Source: Bauldia litoralis
GTDB lineage: Bacteria; Pseudomonadota; Alphaproteobacteria; Rhizobiales; Kaistiaceae
Length of the DNA stretch: 64,000 bases
Assembly (NCBI RefSeq): GCF_900104485.1
Contig: NZ_FMXQ01000011.1
Coordinates: forward strand, 109,197-173,196
Direction of reading: 5' to 3'
The position numbers and the translations under genes were made by a program. Positions within the stretch are counted from its first letter, which is position 1, and every line of letters starts with the position of its first letter. Shown one piece after another: positions 35,143 to 43,873 of this stretch. Under the pieces are notes generated by a model. The model did no database searches, was not told the DNA's origin, and saw only the letters and a list, made by a program, of their open reading frames with translations.

Positions 35143-35970
35143 TCAGGCTGCCCGCCAGGCGGCAGGGACCGCGTCGCCGAATTCGGTGAAGACGAAGTCG
35201 TAGACTTCCGCCAGGGCGGCCCGGACCTTGTCCCACTCCGCCTTGTCCGGCTTGCGCAGGTCGGCGCTCTTGTTGGGATTGGCGCTCGCGTCGAAGACCA
35301 GGTCGTCGAGCCCGAGGAAGGTCGCCAGGCGCGCAACCTCGGCATCGTCGAACAGGGTCTCGTAGAAGCCGATGAACACGTCCTCCGGGGCAAAGGATGC
35401 CCGCAGGTTCTTCACCGTCGAGGTGTATTCAGTCCGTTCAAGATATTTGCGTCGCTGGACGCTCTTGCCGAAGAGGTCATAGGCGTCGCCCTCGCCACCG
35501 CGCCCGGTCGCCTTCTTCGCCTGCATCTTGGCCTGCGACCAGATCCGCTCGACCGGGTCGCGCATCAGGAAGACGGCCTTGGTCCGCCACGGCAGGAAGG
35601 ACCGGACATAGGCGAGCTCGTCCGCCGACAGGATCGAATAGGACGGGCTGATCTCGCCGAGCACCCGGTGGTTCGGCCTCAGCCGCGACCGGAAATAGGC
35701 GAGGTAGTAGTCCTCGCCGCAATCCATTGCGACGCGCTCGAAGGCCTGGTCCGAAATGATCTTGTCGCCACGCTGCTTCAGCAGTCGCCGCAGGATCGTC
35801 TCGGTGTCGCGGGGCTTGAAGAAATCCGGATGGAAGCGCCGGTCCCAATAGTGGAGTTCCTTGATCGGCGACATCATGATGTCGCGATGCGCGGCCAGCT
35901 GCTCGTAAAGCCAGCTCGTCCCGCATTTCTGCGCTCCCACCCCGAGCAGGAAGATCGGCTCATCCGTCAT
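35143..35970 (-). CDS. Sulfotransferase, glycan island gene 10
   Basis: A 275-residue Sulfotransfer_1-type protein with the classical motifs LLGVGAQKCGTSWLYEQL (residues 8-25), KELHYWDRRF, and AVFLMRDPVERIWSQAKMQ (about 130-148). It shares KELHYxD with the previous gene, so the two are related. Its start overlaps the GT2 gene stop by 11 nt, tying it to a leftward operon with GT2, GT4 and the 38126 gene. Confidence 0.9.
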   Translation of the reverse strand: MTDEPIFLLGVGAQKCGTSWLYEQLAAHRDIMMSPIKELHYWDRRFHPDFFKPRDTETILRRLLKQRGDKIISDQAFERVAMDCGEDYYLAYFRSRLRPNHRVLGEISPSYSILSADELAYVRSFLPWRTKAVFLMRDPVERIWSQAKMQAKKATGRGGEGDAYDLFGKSVQRRKYLERTEYTSTVKNLRASFAPEDVFIGFYETLFDDAEVARLATFLGLDDLVFDASANPNKSADLRKPDKAEWDKVRAALAEVYDFVFTEFGDAVPAAWRAA

Positions 35971-36928
35971 GCTGATGCGTCTCCTTGCCGGCCTTCAGCC
36001 CACCACTGCGCCACCGCCGGACAAACTGCTTCGGACGATGGCGGAAGGCCCGCCAGAGGTGGGTGGCCCGTCGCCCCCCGTCGCCATTGCTGGCGGCAAA
36101 ACGGGCCGCGTGGATTTCCATATTGTAGAGCTGGACCCGCGTGAATTTCGGCCCGTAGCGGGTGTAGAGCACCCGGTGCTTGTCGAAGATGTAGGCGTGA
36201 CAGGCCCGTATCTGCTCGGCATCGCGACCGATATCGGACTTGTGATAGACGCAGAGGCTTTCCGCCGTATCCGGGAGGTGCAGACGCCCGCGCTTCAGCA
36301 GGAAGCGGAGGAAGAAATCGAGGTCCTGCAGCCGCGGCAACTTCTCGTCGAACCAGCCGACATCACGAAAGGTTCGCGTCGGACCGAGTAGCGTCCATAG
36401 ATAGGCGCGCAGGTCCTTGCCGCGCAGCAGAGCCATGACCTGGTCCTGATCAACGGTCTGGAACCGTCGCGTTGCCTCGCGTCCGGTCCACTGCCAGTCG
36501 AAGTTGCAGGTCACCCAGAACGGCGTGTCGCTGTCCGGCCCGCCGAGCGCGCGCGCCTCCGCGATCTGCGCCGCCGTCTTGCTCGGATACCAGGCGTCTC
36601 CCGCATCGAGCCAGGCCGTATACGGACTCTCCGTCGCGTCGAGCAGGACGTTGCGGGTGTAGGGTCGACCGCGATTGACGCCGTTTTCGAGCAGGACGAC
36701 CGGCCGTTCACGTCGATCGATCAGGTCGCGCAGCCGTGCGATCATCTCCGGCGTCGACCCGTCGTCCACGACCACCACCCGGAAACGCCCGGCATAGTCC
36801 TGCGCGTCGATCGACGCGAGCGACAGGTCCAGCGCATCGACCGAATTGTAATGCGGGATCAGGACGTCGATCGTCGGAGAGGGATCATCGTTTGCCAAGG
36901 CAGCGTTCAATGAGCTCGACCCAGGCAT
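35960..36928 (-). CDS. Family 2 glycosyltransferase
   Basis: A 322-residue GT-A enzyme: IDVLIPHYNSVDALDLSLAS at the N-terminus, VVVVDDGSTPEMI, and TAWLDAGDAWYPSK where a DAGD replaces the usual DxD-type metal motif (Asp-Ala-Gly-Asp, common in GT2). Later PRLQDLDFFLRFLLKRG gives the catalytic-base region. No membrane helices. Its start lies 44 nt inside the end of the upstream GT4 gene, so translation is probably coupled. Sugar specificity is unknown. Confidence 0.87.
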   Translation of the reverse strand: MPGSSSLNAALANDDPSPTIDVLIPHYNSVDALDLSLASIDAQDYAGRFRVVVVDDGSTPEMIARLRDLIDRRERPVVLLENGVNRGRPYTRNVLLDATESPYTAWLDAGDAWYPSKTAAQIAEARALGGPDSDTPFWVTCNFDWQWTGREATRRFQTVDQDQVMALLRGKDLRAYLWTLLGPTRTFRDVGWFDEKLPRLQDLDFFLRFLLKRGRLHLPDTAESLCVYHKSDIGRDAEQIRACHAYIFDKHRVLYTRYGPKFTRVQLYNMEIHAARFAASNGDGGRRATHLWRAFRHRPKQFVRRWRSGGLKAGKETHQHDG

Positions 36929-38129
36929 CCGCGAAATGCTCCTCCGTGAACGTCGCCACGCTGGCGGGCCCGTTGTCGCCGAGCCGCCGGCGCAGGTCCC
37001 GATCGTCGATCAGCCGTTCCAGCGCCGCCGCCAGGGCCTCCGCCCCGCCCGACCGGTCGGCCAGCAGGCCGTTGACGCCATCGACGACGAACTGGTTGAC
37101 CCCCGGGCAATCGGCGAAGGCGACGACGGGCATCTTTAGCGCCAGCGCTTCCGCCGGAGCAAGGCCAAAGCCCTCGAATTCAGCCGGATGACAGAGGATT
37201 CCGGCCCGCGCATAGACCTCCCCCATGTCGGATCGGGTACCGCCGAGCGCGAAGGAATCGCCGATCCCCAGTTCGGCGATCCGCTCTTCCAGCTTCGCCT
37301 GCTGCGGGCCATCGCCATAGATCACCACCCGCCAGTCCGGATGCTGGGCCGCGATCAACGCCCAGGCATCAGCGAGCATCAGGTAATTCTTGACCGGCGC
37401 CAGCCGGCCGACACCCAGGATCGTGTTCTCGCGTTCGCCCGGCCGGTGGCGCAGCACATCCTTCGAGATGTAGTTGGCGACCACCACGATCTTGTCCTGG
37501 AGGCTTTGCGGAAACCAGGCGCCGAAATCGGCAAAGAGAACGTGGATCGCCGCCGCATGACGCAGCGCCTTCATCCGCATCACACGGTCGTAGGGATTGG
37601 TGCTCCAGCGCTTCGGATCGCAGTAATCGCGCTCCGGCACGTTGTGGTTGGTCGGGATGACCTTCACGTCGGTCCCGGCGGCGGCCAGCAGCGTCGGGGT
37701 ATTGGCCGGCGGCAGGAAGCTGATCGCCACGTCGGGCTTCGAATGCTGGAAGTAGTCGCGCAGCAGCCCGATGACCGGGTCTTTCTTGAGGTGCCATTCG
37801 GCCCAGTTCCGCACCCGGTCGGGCAGCCGCTTCGAGTTGAACATGTTGTAGGGCCAGCGGCGCTCGGAGGGAAACCGCGGATGGACGTTGATCAGTTCGA
37901 TCCGCCGGTCGAGCGGATAGAAGGGCGCGCCTTCCGCTTCCTCGAAGTGGACGCAGCTCACCGCATAGCCGCGCGCCACCAGCATGTTGGCGAGTTCGAC
38001 GAAGATCCGCTCGGCGCCGCCACCGCGATTGAGCAGGTTGGCGATGACCAGCGTAACCCTGGTCGCCGGGGGCCGGAAGCGGTCCGGTTTCCCGGAGATG
38101 CCTGAAGGGATCGCGGCTGCCGCCGTCAC
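36885..38129 (-). CDS. Family 4 glycosyltransferase
   Basis: A 414-residue GT-B enzyme of family 4 with LNRGGGAERIFVELANMLVA near the N-terminus, the central linker ILGVGRLAPVKNYLMLADAW and the donor-binding CHPAEFEGFGLAPAEALALK. The start GTG overlaps the stop of the upstream sulfotransferase-like gene (GTGA). The first 20 residues are low complexity. It probably extends the island's glycan from a nucleotide-sugar on the cytoplasmic side. Confidence 0.9.
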   Translation of the reverse strand: MTAAAAIPSGISGKPDRFRPPATRVTLVIANLLNRGGGAERIFVELANMLVARGYAVSCVHFEEAEGAPFYPLDRRIELINVHPRFPSERRWPYNMFNSKRLPDRVRNWAEWHLKKDPVIGLLRDYFQHSKPDVAISFLPPANTPTLLAAAGTDVKVIPTNHNVPERDYCDPKRWSTNPYDRVMRMKALRHAAAIHVLFADFGAWFPQSLQDKIVVVANYISKDVLRHRPGERENTILGVGRLAPVKNYLMLADAWALIAAQHPDWRVVIYGDGPQQAKLEERIAELGIGDSFALGGTRSDMGEVYARAGILCHPAEFEGFGLAPAEALALKMPVVAFADCPGVNQFVVDGVNGLLADRSGGAEALAAALERLIDDRDLRRRLGDNGPASVATFTEEHFADAWVELIERCLGKR

Positions 38130-39106
38130 AACAGGATTTCCGCCGTCAGTTCCGCGAAGCGGTGCACCGACATGCCTTCATACTCGGCCAGTTCCGCGAT
38201 CGGGGACGCCTCGAGCGAGGGAAACAGCGGCGCCGGATGATCGCTGGCGAAATCGCGCCTCAGCATCTCGTTATCGGCGGCGAAAGACTGGCAGAAGGCT
38301 TCCATGTCGGCCCGCGATATCCAGTCGACACCGTCGAGTAGCCCGCCCTTGGCGGCGCGCTGGTCGAGGCGGTCGGCGACGTTGGCCAGCTTGCCCTTGC
38401 CCGCCTTCGTCGCGTTGAACAGGCGCTTGTATTCGACGAGTTCGAGCGGCAGCGACCGGTTCTCCACCGGCGTTCGCGGCAGGTCTGACACGTCGACCCC
38501 GAGATGGGCGAAGAAGGCATCGACCAGGCCCTGCGTCTTCATGTCCTCATAGACAAGGAGATCGACCGCGCCGAACGCTGTCCGGAACATGGACAATTGC
38601 CGGTGATAATCGAACTCGCTCCGCTGCTCGACAAGGAACTGGCGGAAGCGCGCCGAGTATTTTCGCGACTTGATCTTCTCCTGGTAGAGCGATCGCGCGA
38701 AGCCGTCCTGTCGGCGCAGCGTGGCGAGAACGACGACATCGTCGATGCCGATCACCGCCTTCAGCCGTGCGATATAGGCCTCGCGTTGCGCCCAGTAGTC
38801 CGCCGGCCCCTTCAGCACGTGCCGGTAGATCGGCTCGGCGCTGAGCAAAACGGTCTCGCCCTTGCGTCCCCCGCGCCGAACCGCATCGGCAAATCGTTCT
38901 GCGTCGTCAAAGGTAAACCGGCCCCGGGGAGCGTCAGCCACCGCATGGGCGAAGTGATGATGACCGTAGTGCTCGGATCGGCCGATCTCCTCGTAGGACG
39001 GGTACCAGAGTCCGCGAGCGCGCAAGGCGGCACGATTCGACGCGGCAAACCGCTGGACCGCTGTCGTCCCGGTCTTGTGGCTGCCGATATGAAGATAAAG
39101 GGTCAT
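38126..39106 (-). CDS. Sulfotransferase-like P-loop protein, glycan island gene 13
   Basis: A 326-residue protein opening with YLHIGSHKTGTTAVQRFA (residues 4-21) and carrying VVLATLRRQDGFARSLYQEK, the same two-site pattern as the proteins at 22671 and 25503. The RRQD after the strand is shared by three of these proteins and by the three-module protein, suggesting one subfamily. It heads the leftward operon of four genes and marks the right edge of the island. Confidence 0.8.
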   Translation of the reverse strand: MTLYLHIGSHKTGTTAVQRFAASNRAALRARGLWYPSYEEIGRSEHYGHHHFAHAVADAPRGRFTFDDAERFADAVRRGGRKGETVLLSAEPIYRHVLKGPADYWAQREAYIARLKAVIGIDDVVVLATLRRQDGFARSLYQEKIKSRKYSARFRQFLVEQRSEFDYHRQLSMFRTAFGAVDLLVYEDMKTQGLVDAFFAHLGVDVSDLPRTPVENRSLPLELVEYKRLFNATKAGKGKLANVADRLDQRAAKGGLLDGVDWISRADMEAFCQSFAADNEMLRRDFASDHPAPLFPSLEASPIAELAEYEGMSVHRFAELTAEILL

Positions 39107-39251
39107 GCGCGCTGAGGCGTCACGTCAGATGCAACTCCGGAGCAGACCGGAGCGGACGAAGTGCTGAGGGTCCGCCCGAACATCCGACATGCAAGTCTGT
39201 CGGCGAGTGGATATCATGGGGAACCGCGGAAACTCAAGGCGAGTCGATTTC

Positions 39252-40391
39252 ATGCCCTATGACCTGATTCTCAAGAACGGCCGGATTCTCGATCCCTCCC
39301 AGGGCATCGACAAGATAGCCGACATTGCCTTCACCGACGGCCGCGTCGCCGCCATCGGTTCCGATCTCGCCCCCGACTCCGGCACCGATACCCGCGACAT
39401 CAGCGGCAAGATTGTCTCGCCCGGTTTCATCGACCTCCACACCCACGTCTACTGGGGCGGCACGTCGCTCGGCATCGACGCCGGCGAAGTCGCCAGGACC
39501 AGCGGCGTCACGACATTCGTCGATGCCGGCAGCGCCGGCGCCGGAAATTTCGCCGGCTTCCGCAAACACGTCATCGAGCCGAGCGAGCCGCGCATCCTCG
39601 CCTATCTCCACATCTCCTTCGCCGGCATCTACGCCTTCTCGAACCGCATCATGGTCGGCGAGAGCGACGACATGCGGCTGATGGCGCCGGCCGATGCGCT
39701 TGAGGTGGTCGAGGCCAACCGCGACGTCATCGTCGGCATCAAGGTGCGGGTCGGCCGCCACGCCAGCGGCGATTCCGGCATCGCGCCGCTCGACATTGCC
39801 CTGCAACTCGCCGAGGAAACCAGCCTGCCGCTGATGGCGCATATCGACGAGCCGCCGCCCACCTATGACGCCGTTCTCGAGAAATTGCGTCCGGACGACA
39901 TCCTCACCCATTGTTTCCGTCCCTTCCCCAACACCCCGGTCAGCGGCCAGGGCGCGGTGAAGGAGTCGGTGATCGCGGCGCGCAAGCGCGGCATTATCTT
40001 CGACGTCGGCCACGGCATGGGCTCCTTCGCCTTCGCCACCGGCCGCGCCATGCTCGCCGGCGGATTCATGCCCGACACCATATCGTCGGATCTCCACAAG
40101 CTCTGCCTCGCGGGTCCGGCGGTCGACCAGGCGGTGACCATGTCGAAGTTCCTCTGCCTTGGCATGCCGCTGGAGGAGGTCATCCGCGCCTCGACGGTCA
40201 ACGTTGCCAAGGCGATGCGCCGCGAGGACCTCGGCACGTTCCGGACAGGCGCGCTGGGCGACGCGACGATCTACACCGTCGACGAGGGCCGGTTCGACTA
40301 TCACGACGTGGTTGGCGAAGTGCTGACCGGCGACCGCAAGATCGTCCCCGCCGGCGTCGTTCTCGAAGGGCGCTGGTGGCATTCGGCCTGA
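39252..40391 (+). CDS. Amidohydrolase/deacetylase-family metallohydrolase
   Basis: A 379-residue member of the dihydroorotase-like amidohydrolases (the EF_0837/AHA_3915 deacetylase group). Metal-site motifs are visible in order: FIDLHTHVYWGG (two His), VGIKVRVG with the Lys likely carboxylated, MAHIDEPP, THCFRPFP and SSDLHKLC (Asp). Such enzymes cleave cyclic amides or N-acetyl groups; the natural substrate is not settled. ATG 39252 follows AAGGCGAG; an upstream frame adds 21 residues with poor support. It stands next to the glycan island but points away from it, so a link is unproven. Confidence 0.85.
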   Translation: MPYDLILKNGRILDPSQGIDKIADIAFTDGRVAAIGSDLAPDSGTDTRDISGKIVSPGFIDLHTHVYWGGTSLGIDAGEVARTSGVTTFVDAGSAGAGNFAGFRKHVIEPSEPRILAYLHISFAGIYAFSNRIMVGESDDMRLMAPADALEVVEANRDVIVGIKVRVGRHASGDSGIAPLDIALQLAEETSLPLMAHIDEPPPTYDAVLEKLRPDDILTHCFRPFPNTPVSGQGAVKESVIAARKRGIIFDVGHGMGSFAFATGRAMLAGGFMPDTISSDLHKLCLAGPAVDQAVTMSKFLCLGMPLEEVIRASTVNVAKAMRREDLGTFRTGALGDATIYTVDEGRFDYHDVVGEVLTGDRKIVPAGVVLEGRWWHSA

Positions 40392-40481
40392 CCGCCGGAC
40401 TGTGACGATGGTCATAACCAGACCGGGAAAAGGACGCTAAAGGCCGCGGCGAGACACACGCAAAGCGCAACTGGGGAACCG

Positions 40482-41963
40482 ATGACCGGCACCTACGGCA
40501 GTATTCTTGAGACGGTGGGCAACACGCCCGTCGTCAGGATCAACAAGCTGGCGCCGGAGGGCATCGATCTCTTCGTCAAGCTCGAGGCCTTCAACCCGAT
40601 GGGCTCGGTCAAGGACCGGCTGGCGCTCGGTGTCATCGAGGCGGCGGAGCGCGACGGCTCGCTGAAGCCCGGCCAGACGGTGATCGAGGCGACCAGCGGC
40701 AACACCGGCATCGGCCTCGCCATGGTCTGCGCCCAGAAGGGCTATCCCCTCGTCGTCACCATGGCCGAGAGCTTCAGCGTCGAACGGCGCAAGCTGATGC
40801 GCTTCCTCGGCGCCCGCGTCATCCTGACTCCGGCGTCCGAGAAAGGCACCGGCATGCTCGCCAAGGCGACAGAACTCGCCGAGAAGCACGGCTGGTTCCT
40901 CTGCCGGCAGTTCGAGAACGAAGCCAACGCCGACATGCATTCGCGCACGACCGCGCCGGAGATCCTGCGCGACTTCGAGGGGCGTGGCCTCGACTATTGG
41001 GTCACCGGGGCCGGAACAGCCGGAACGCTGAAGGGTGTGTCCCGCGTCCTCAAGAAGGAGCGCCCCGATATCAGGATCGTGGTGTGCGAGCCCGACAATT
41101 CGCCGATCATCGGCAGCGGCGTCGCACAGGATTACGCCCCCGACGGGACGCCGGCCAGGAGCCATCCCTATTTCCGTCCGCACCTGATGCAGGGCTGGAC
41201 GCCTGACTTCATCCCCAAGCTCGCGAACGATGCGCTGACCGCGGGACTGGTCGACGAGGTCGCCCCAATCCAGGGCGCCGACGCGCTGAAATATGCAAAG
41301 GAACTGGCCCTGAAGGAGGGCATCTTCTGCGGCATTTCCGGCGGCGCGACCTTCGCCGGTGCGCTCCAGATCGCCCGGAAAGCGCCGAAGGGGACGACCA
41401 TCCTCTGCATGCTGCCCGATACCGGCGAGCGCTATCTCAGCACCCCGCTCTTCGAGGATGTCTCCGAGGACATGACCGCCGAGGAGATGGAGATCGCCGC
41501 CTCGACGCCGCGCTACCGCTTCGATGTATCGGCAGCCGCGACGCCGCCGGCGGCGTCCGGAGACGCCGCGTCGCCCGAGGCGGTCGATTTTGTCGAGACG
41601 GTGGTGTCGTCATCCGAGCAGCCGGTGGTGCTCTTCGCCCTGGAATGGTGCGAATTCTCCTGGTCGCTCCGCAAGATGTTCACCGAAATGAACATCCCCT
41701 ACCGCTCCGTCGACCTCGACTCGGTCGAGTACCAGGAGGGGAACCGAGGCGGCGATATCCGCTCGGCGCTGCGCGAAAAGATTTCGATCCCGACCATCCC
41801 GCAGGTCTTTGTCGGCGGCCAGCATGTCGGTGGCTGCACCGAAACCCTCGACGCATTCAACGAAGGCCGGCTGCAGGAACTCCTGTCGAAGAGCGGCGTC
41901 GCCTTCGCGCAGAAGCAGGTCAACGCCTATTCCTACCTGCCGAAGTGGGTGCATCCGCGCTGA
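40482..41963 (+). CDS. Cysteine synthase - glutaredoxin fusion protein
   Basis: Residues 1-330 are a PLP cysteine synthase (O-acetylserine sulfhydrylase/CysK-CysM class): PLP Lys44 in NPMGSVKDR, ATSGNTGIGLA and a Gly-rich phosphate loop VTGAGTAGTLKG. After an Ala/Pro linker (about 340-372) comes a monothiol glutaredoxin-like domain with LEWCEFSWSLRK (C-x-x-S) and SIPTIPQVFVGGQHVGGC. The full length of 493 is intact with no frameshift. The fusion probably couples cysteine synthesis to thiol redox or delivers reducing power for use of sulfide/thiosulfate. The rightmost C-terminal tail (YSYLPKWVHPR) resembles that of other such fusions. Confidence 0.92.
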   Translation: MTGTYGSILETVGNTPVVRINKLAPEGIDLFVKLEAFNPMGSVKDRLALGVIEAAERDGSLKPGQTVIEATSGNTGIGLAMVCAQKGYPLVVTMAESFSVERRKLMRFLGARVILTPASEKGTGMLAKATELAEKHGWFLCRQFENEANADMHSRTTAPEILRDFEGRGLDYWVTGAGTAGTLKGVSRVLKKERPDIRIVVCEPDNSPIIGSGVAQDYAPDGTPARSHPYFRPHLMQGWTPDFIPKLANDALTAGLVDEVAPIQGADALKYAKELALKEGIFCGISGGATFAGALQIARKAPKGTTILCMLPDTGERYLSTPLFEDVSEDMTAEEMEIAASTPRYRFDVSAAATPPAASGDAASPEAVDFVETVVSSSEQPVVLFALEWCEFSWSLRKMFTEMNIPYRSVDLDSVEYQEGNRGGDIRSALREKISIPTIPQVFVGGQHVGGCTETLDAFNEGRLQELLSKSGVAFAQKQVNAYSYLPKWVHPR

Positions 41964-41979
41964 GGCATCGTAACGCCGA

Positions 41980-42465
41980 TCAGGCGAGCCGCATCCCGGC
42001 CAGCCGGTCGAGCGCGCCCTGAAGGATGTAGGCGGCCGCCATCTTGTCGACCACCTCTCCTCGCCGCTTGCGGCTGGCGTCGGCCTCAAGCAGCGTCCGC
42101 GTGACAGCGGCGGTCGACAGGCGCTCGTCCCATAGCGCGACCGGCAGGTCGGTGATCGGCGCCAGGCTGCGAACGAAAGCGCGCGTCGCCTGCGCCCGCG
42201 GTCCCTCCGAACCGTCCATGTTGATTGGCATGCCGAGCACCAGCGCCACCGGCTGATACGCCGCGACCTGTTTCATCAGTTCCGCGGCGTCGGCGGTGAA
42301 CTTCTTGCGTTTGATGACGATCAGCGGCGTTGCGATCCGCCGACCGGGGTCGGATGTGGCCAGCCCGATCGTCTTGGTGCCAAGATCGAGCCCGATTAGT
42401 CCCCCGACCGGCGGCAGGATCGCGGCCAGTTCCTCGATCGTCAGCGGTGGCGGCGCCTTGGCCAT
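41980..42465 (-). CDS. ruvX: Putative pre-16S rRNA nuclease / Holliday junction resolvase-like (YqgF)
   Basis: A 161-residue RNase H-fold protein of the YqgF family, involved in 16S rRNA 5'-end maturation. Motifs: [16 protein letters not shown] (catalytic Asp, about residue 26), [28 protein letters not shown] and the final Asp in [11 protein letters not shown]. Converges on the cysteine-synthase fusion (16 nt). Confidence 0.93.
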   Translation of the reverse strand: MAKAPPPLTIEELAAILPPVGGLIGLDLGTKTIGLATSDPGRRIATPLIVIKRKKFTADAAELMKQVAAYQPVALVLGMPINMDGSEGPRAQATRAFVRSLAPITDLPVALWDERLSTAAVTRTLLEADASRKRRGEVVDKMAAAYILQGALDRLAGMRLA

Positions 42466-42615
42466 GGAGCTACCGTTCGGTCCGACAGGACGCGCAAGCA
42501 GCGCAGGCCGGATCGAACCGGTTCGCGGTGCATTGGGTTACAATGCGCGGACACGCTTGGCGCTTCATTGGTTTCGGCCTCCACATCGGCCACGCATAAC
42601 AAGCACGGAGGAACA

Positions 42616-43311
42616 ATGAAACTCACCTGGTTCGGCCATTCGGCCTTCCGCGTCGACATCGACGGCGCGACCGTCCTGATCGATCCCTTCATCGACAATC
42701 CGACGTTCCAGGGCGATCGGGAGGCGGCTTTTCGCGGCGCGACACATGTCGTCCTGACCCACGGCCATGACGACCACACCGGTTCGACCGTCGAGATCTG
42801 CGAGTCCACCGGCGCGACCCTGATCGCCAATTTCGAGCTCTGCAATCACCTCGCCGGTTTCGGCGTGGAAGAGATGAGCCCGATGAACACCGGTGGAAAC
42901 GTCTATTTCGGGCCTTTTTCGGTCGCCTTCGTCCCGGCCTGGCACTCGTCGGGCACGGTCATCGACGGCAAACCGGTCTATCTCGGCAATCCTTGCGGAA
43001 TCGTCCTGATGGCGCCGGGGGAGAAAACGCTCCTCCACATGGGCGACACGGACATCTTTTCCGACATGGCGTTGATCAACGAGATTTACGCGCCGAAGAT
43101 CGGCATCGTCCCGATCGGCGACCGTTTCACCATGGGCCCGAAGCTTGCGGCGATGGCCTGCACGCGCTTTTTCGATTTCGAAACGGTGATTCCCTGCCAT
43201 TACGGGACGTTTCCGGCGCTCCATGGGACCGCCGAAGACTTTGTCGCCCGCATGCAAGATACGCCCACCGGGGTCACGATCCCGGTACGCGGCGACGCCA
43301 TCGAATTATAG
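42616..43311 (+). CDS. UPF0173 metal-dependent hydrolase (metallo-beta-lactamase fold)
   Basis: A 231-residue MBL-fold protein with the UPF0173 opening KLTWFGHSAFRVDIDG, metal motif THGHDDHTGS (about 55-64), HMGDTDIF (Asp ligand) and the final His in PCHYGTFP. Family members are called YtkL-like hydrolases; substrate unknown. GGAGGAAC precedes ATG 42616. It is divergent from ruvX. Confidence 0.92.
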   Translation: MKLTWFGHSAFRVDIDGATVLIDPFIDNPTFQGDREAAFRGATHVVLTHGHDDHTGSTVEICESTGATLIANFELCNHLAGFGVEEMSPMNTGGNVYFGPFSVAFVPAWHSSGTVIDGKPVYLGNPCGIVLMAPGEKTLLHMGDTDIFSDMALINEIYAPKIGIVPIGDRFTMGPKLAAMACTRFFDFETVIPCHYGTFPALHGTAEDFVARMQDTPTGVTIPVRGDAIEL

Positions 43312-43325
43312 GGGGAGAAGACAGA

Positions 43326-43353
43326 GCGGCGGGCCAGCATGGCCGTCCGCCGC
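43326..43353. terminator. Hairpin between convergent UPF0173 and sciP genes
   Basis: GCGGCGGGCCA pairs with TGGCCGTCCGCCGC (stem of about 11 bp with a small bulge, GCA loop), directly after the UPF0173 stop and before the sciP stop. No T tract follows. It is a plausible end signal for one or both genes. Confidence 0.5.
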
Positions 43354-43365
43354 CCCGAAAACGGC

Positions 43366-43644
43366 CTATCCTGGCCGATATTGCTGAATGCGCGTCGTCC
43401 GCAGCCCGGCCAGACCGTGGTCGTCGATCGACTGCTGCCAGGAGAGAAACTCCTCGACGGTCAGGGTATAACGGGTACAGGCCTCCTCAAGACTAAGGAG
43501 TCCACCGCGAACCGCGGCTACCACCTCGGCTTTGCGCCGTATTACCCAGCGTTTAGTGTCGCGCGGCGGAAGGTCTGCAATCGTCAGAGGGCTACCATCT
43601 GGGCCGATTACATACTTTACGCGCGGACGAAGCTGTTCGGTCAT
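43366..43644 (-). CDS. sciP: CtrA inhibitor SciP (DUF1153)
   Basis: Small helix-turn-helix protein that binds the master cell-cycle regulator CtrA or its promoters and blocks transcription in the alphaproteobacteria. The 92 residues carry the near-invariant DUF1153 core: VKYVIGPDGSPLTIADLPP, RWVIRRKAEVVAAVRGGLLS and YTLTVEEFLSWQ. The start ATG 43644 is unambiguous. A CtrA-like box lies 55 nt upstream (43699-43713), fitting the known CtrA-SciP feedback of Caulobacter. Confidence 0.93.
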   Translation of the reverse strand: MTEQLRPRVKYVIGPDGSPLTIADLPPRDTKRWVIRRKAEVVAAVRGGLLSLEEACTRYTLTVEEFLSWQQSIDDHGLAGLRTTRIQQYRPG

Positions 43645-43698
43645 TCTACTCTCACACTCAATCCTGACCCGTCCTGATGTGAGACTAGTCCGACGCCT

Positions 43699-43713
43699 TT
43701 AAAATTTGGCTAA
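43699..43713. promoter_or_regulatory. CtrA-like binding box upstream of sciP
   Basis: TTAAAATTTGGCTAA is TTAA-N7-CTAA, one mismatch from the full CtrA consensus TTAA-N7-TTAA. It lies 55 nt upstream of the sciP start, in the 229-nt gap shared with mnmA, the only A/T-rich stretch near by. The rest of the gap shows no other clear site. Confidence 0.5.
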
Positions 43714-43873
43714 GTGCCCGGCAATAAATCGGTAAGAATTGTAAAGGCTTTGAATGGCCTCCCGACGGGATACCGTTTCCCCGCCTTGAAGATGGCGCGA
43801 TCGCGACTATAGTCCCCGGTATCGTCGAACGAGGCGCCGGCCGTCGGGCGCCCGCCAAAACCCAAGTATTTGC

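Noticed and set aside
22671..39106. Prophage or transposon origin of the glycan island
   Set aside because: No integrase, transposase, attachment repeats or tRNA border was seen; only its patchwork gene orientation hints at gradual gain.
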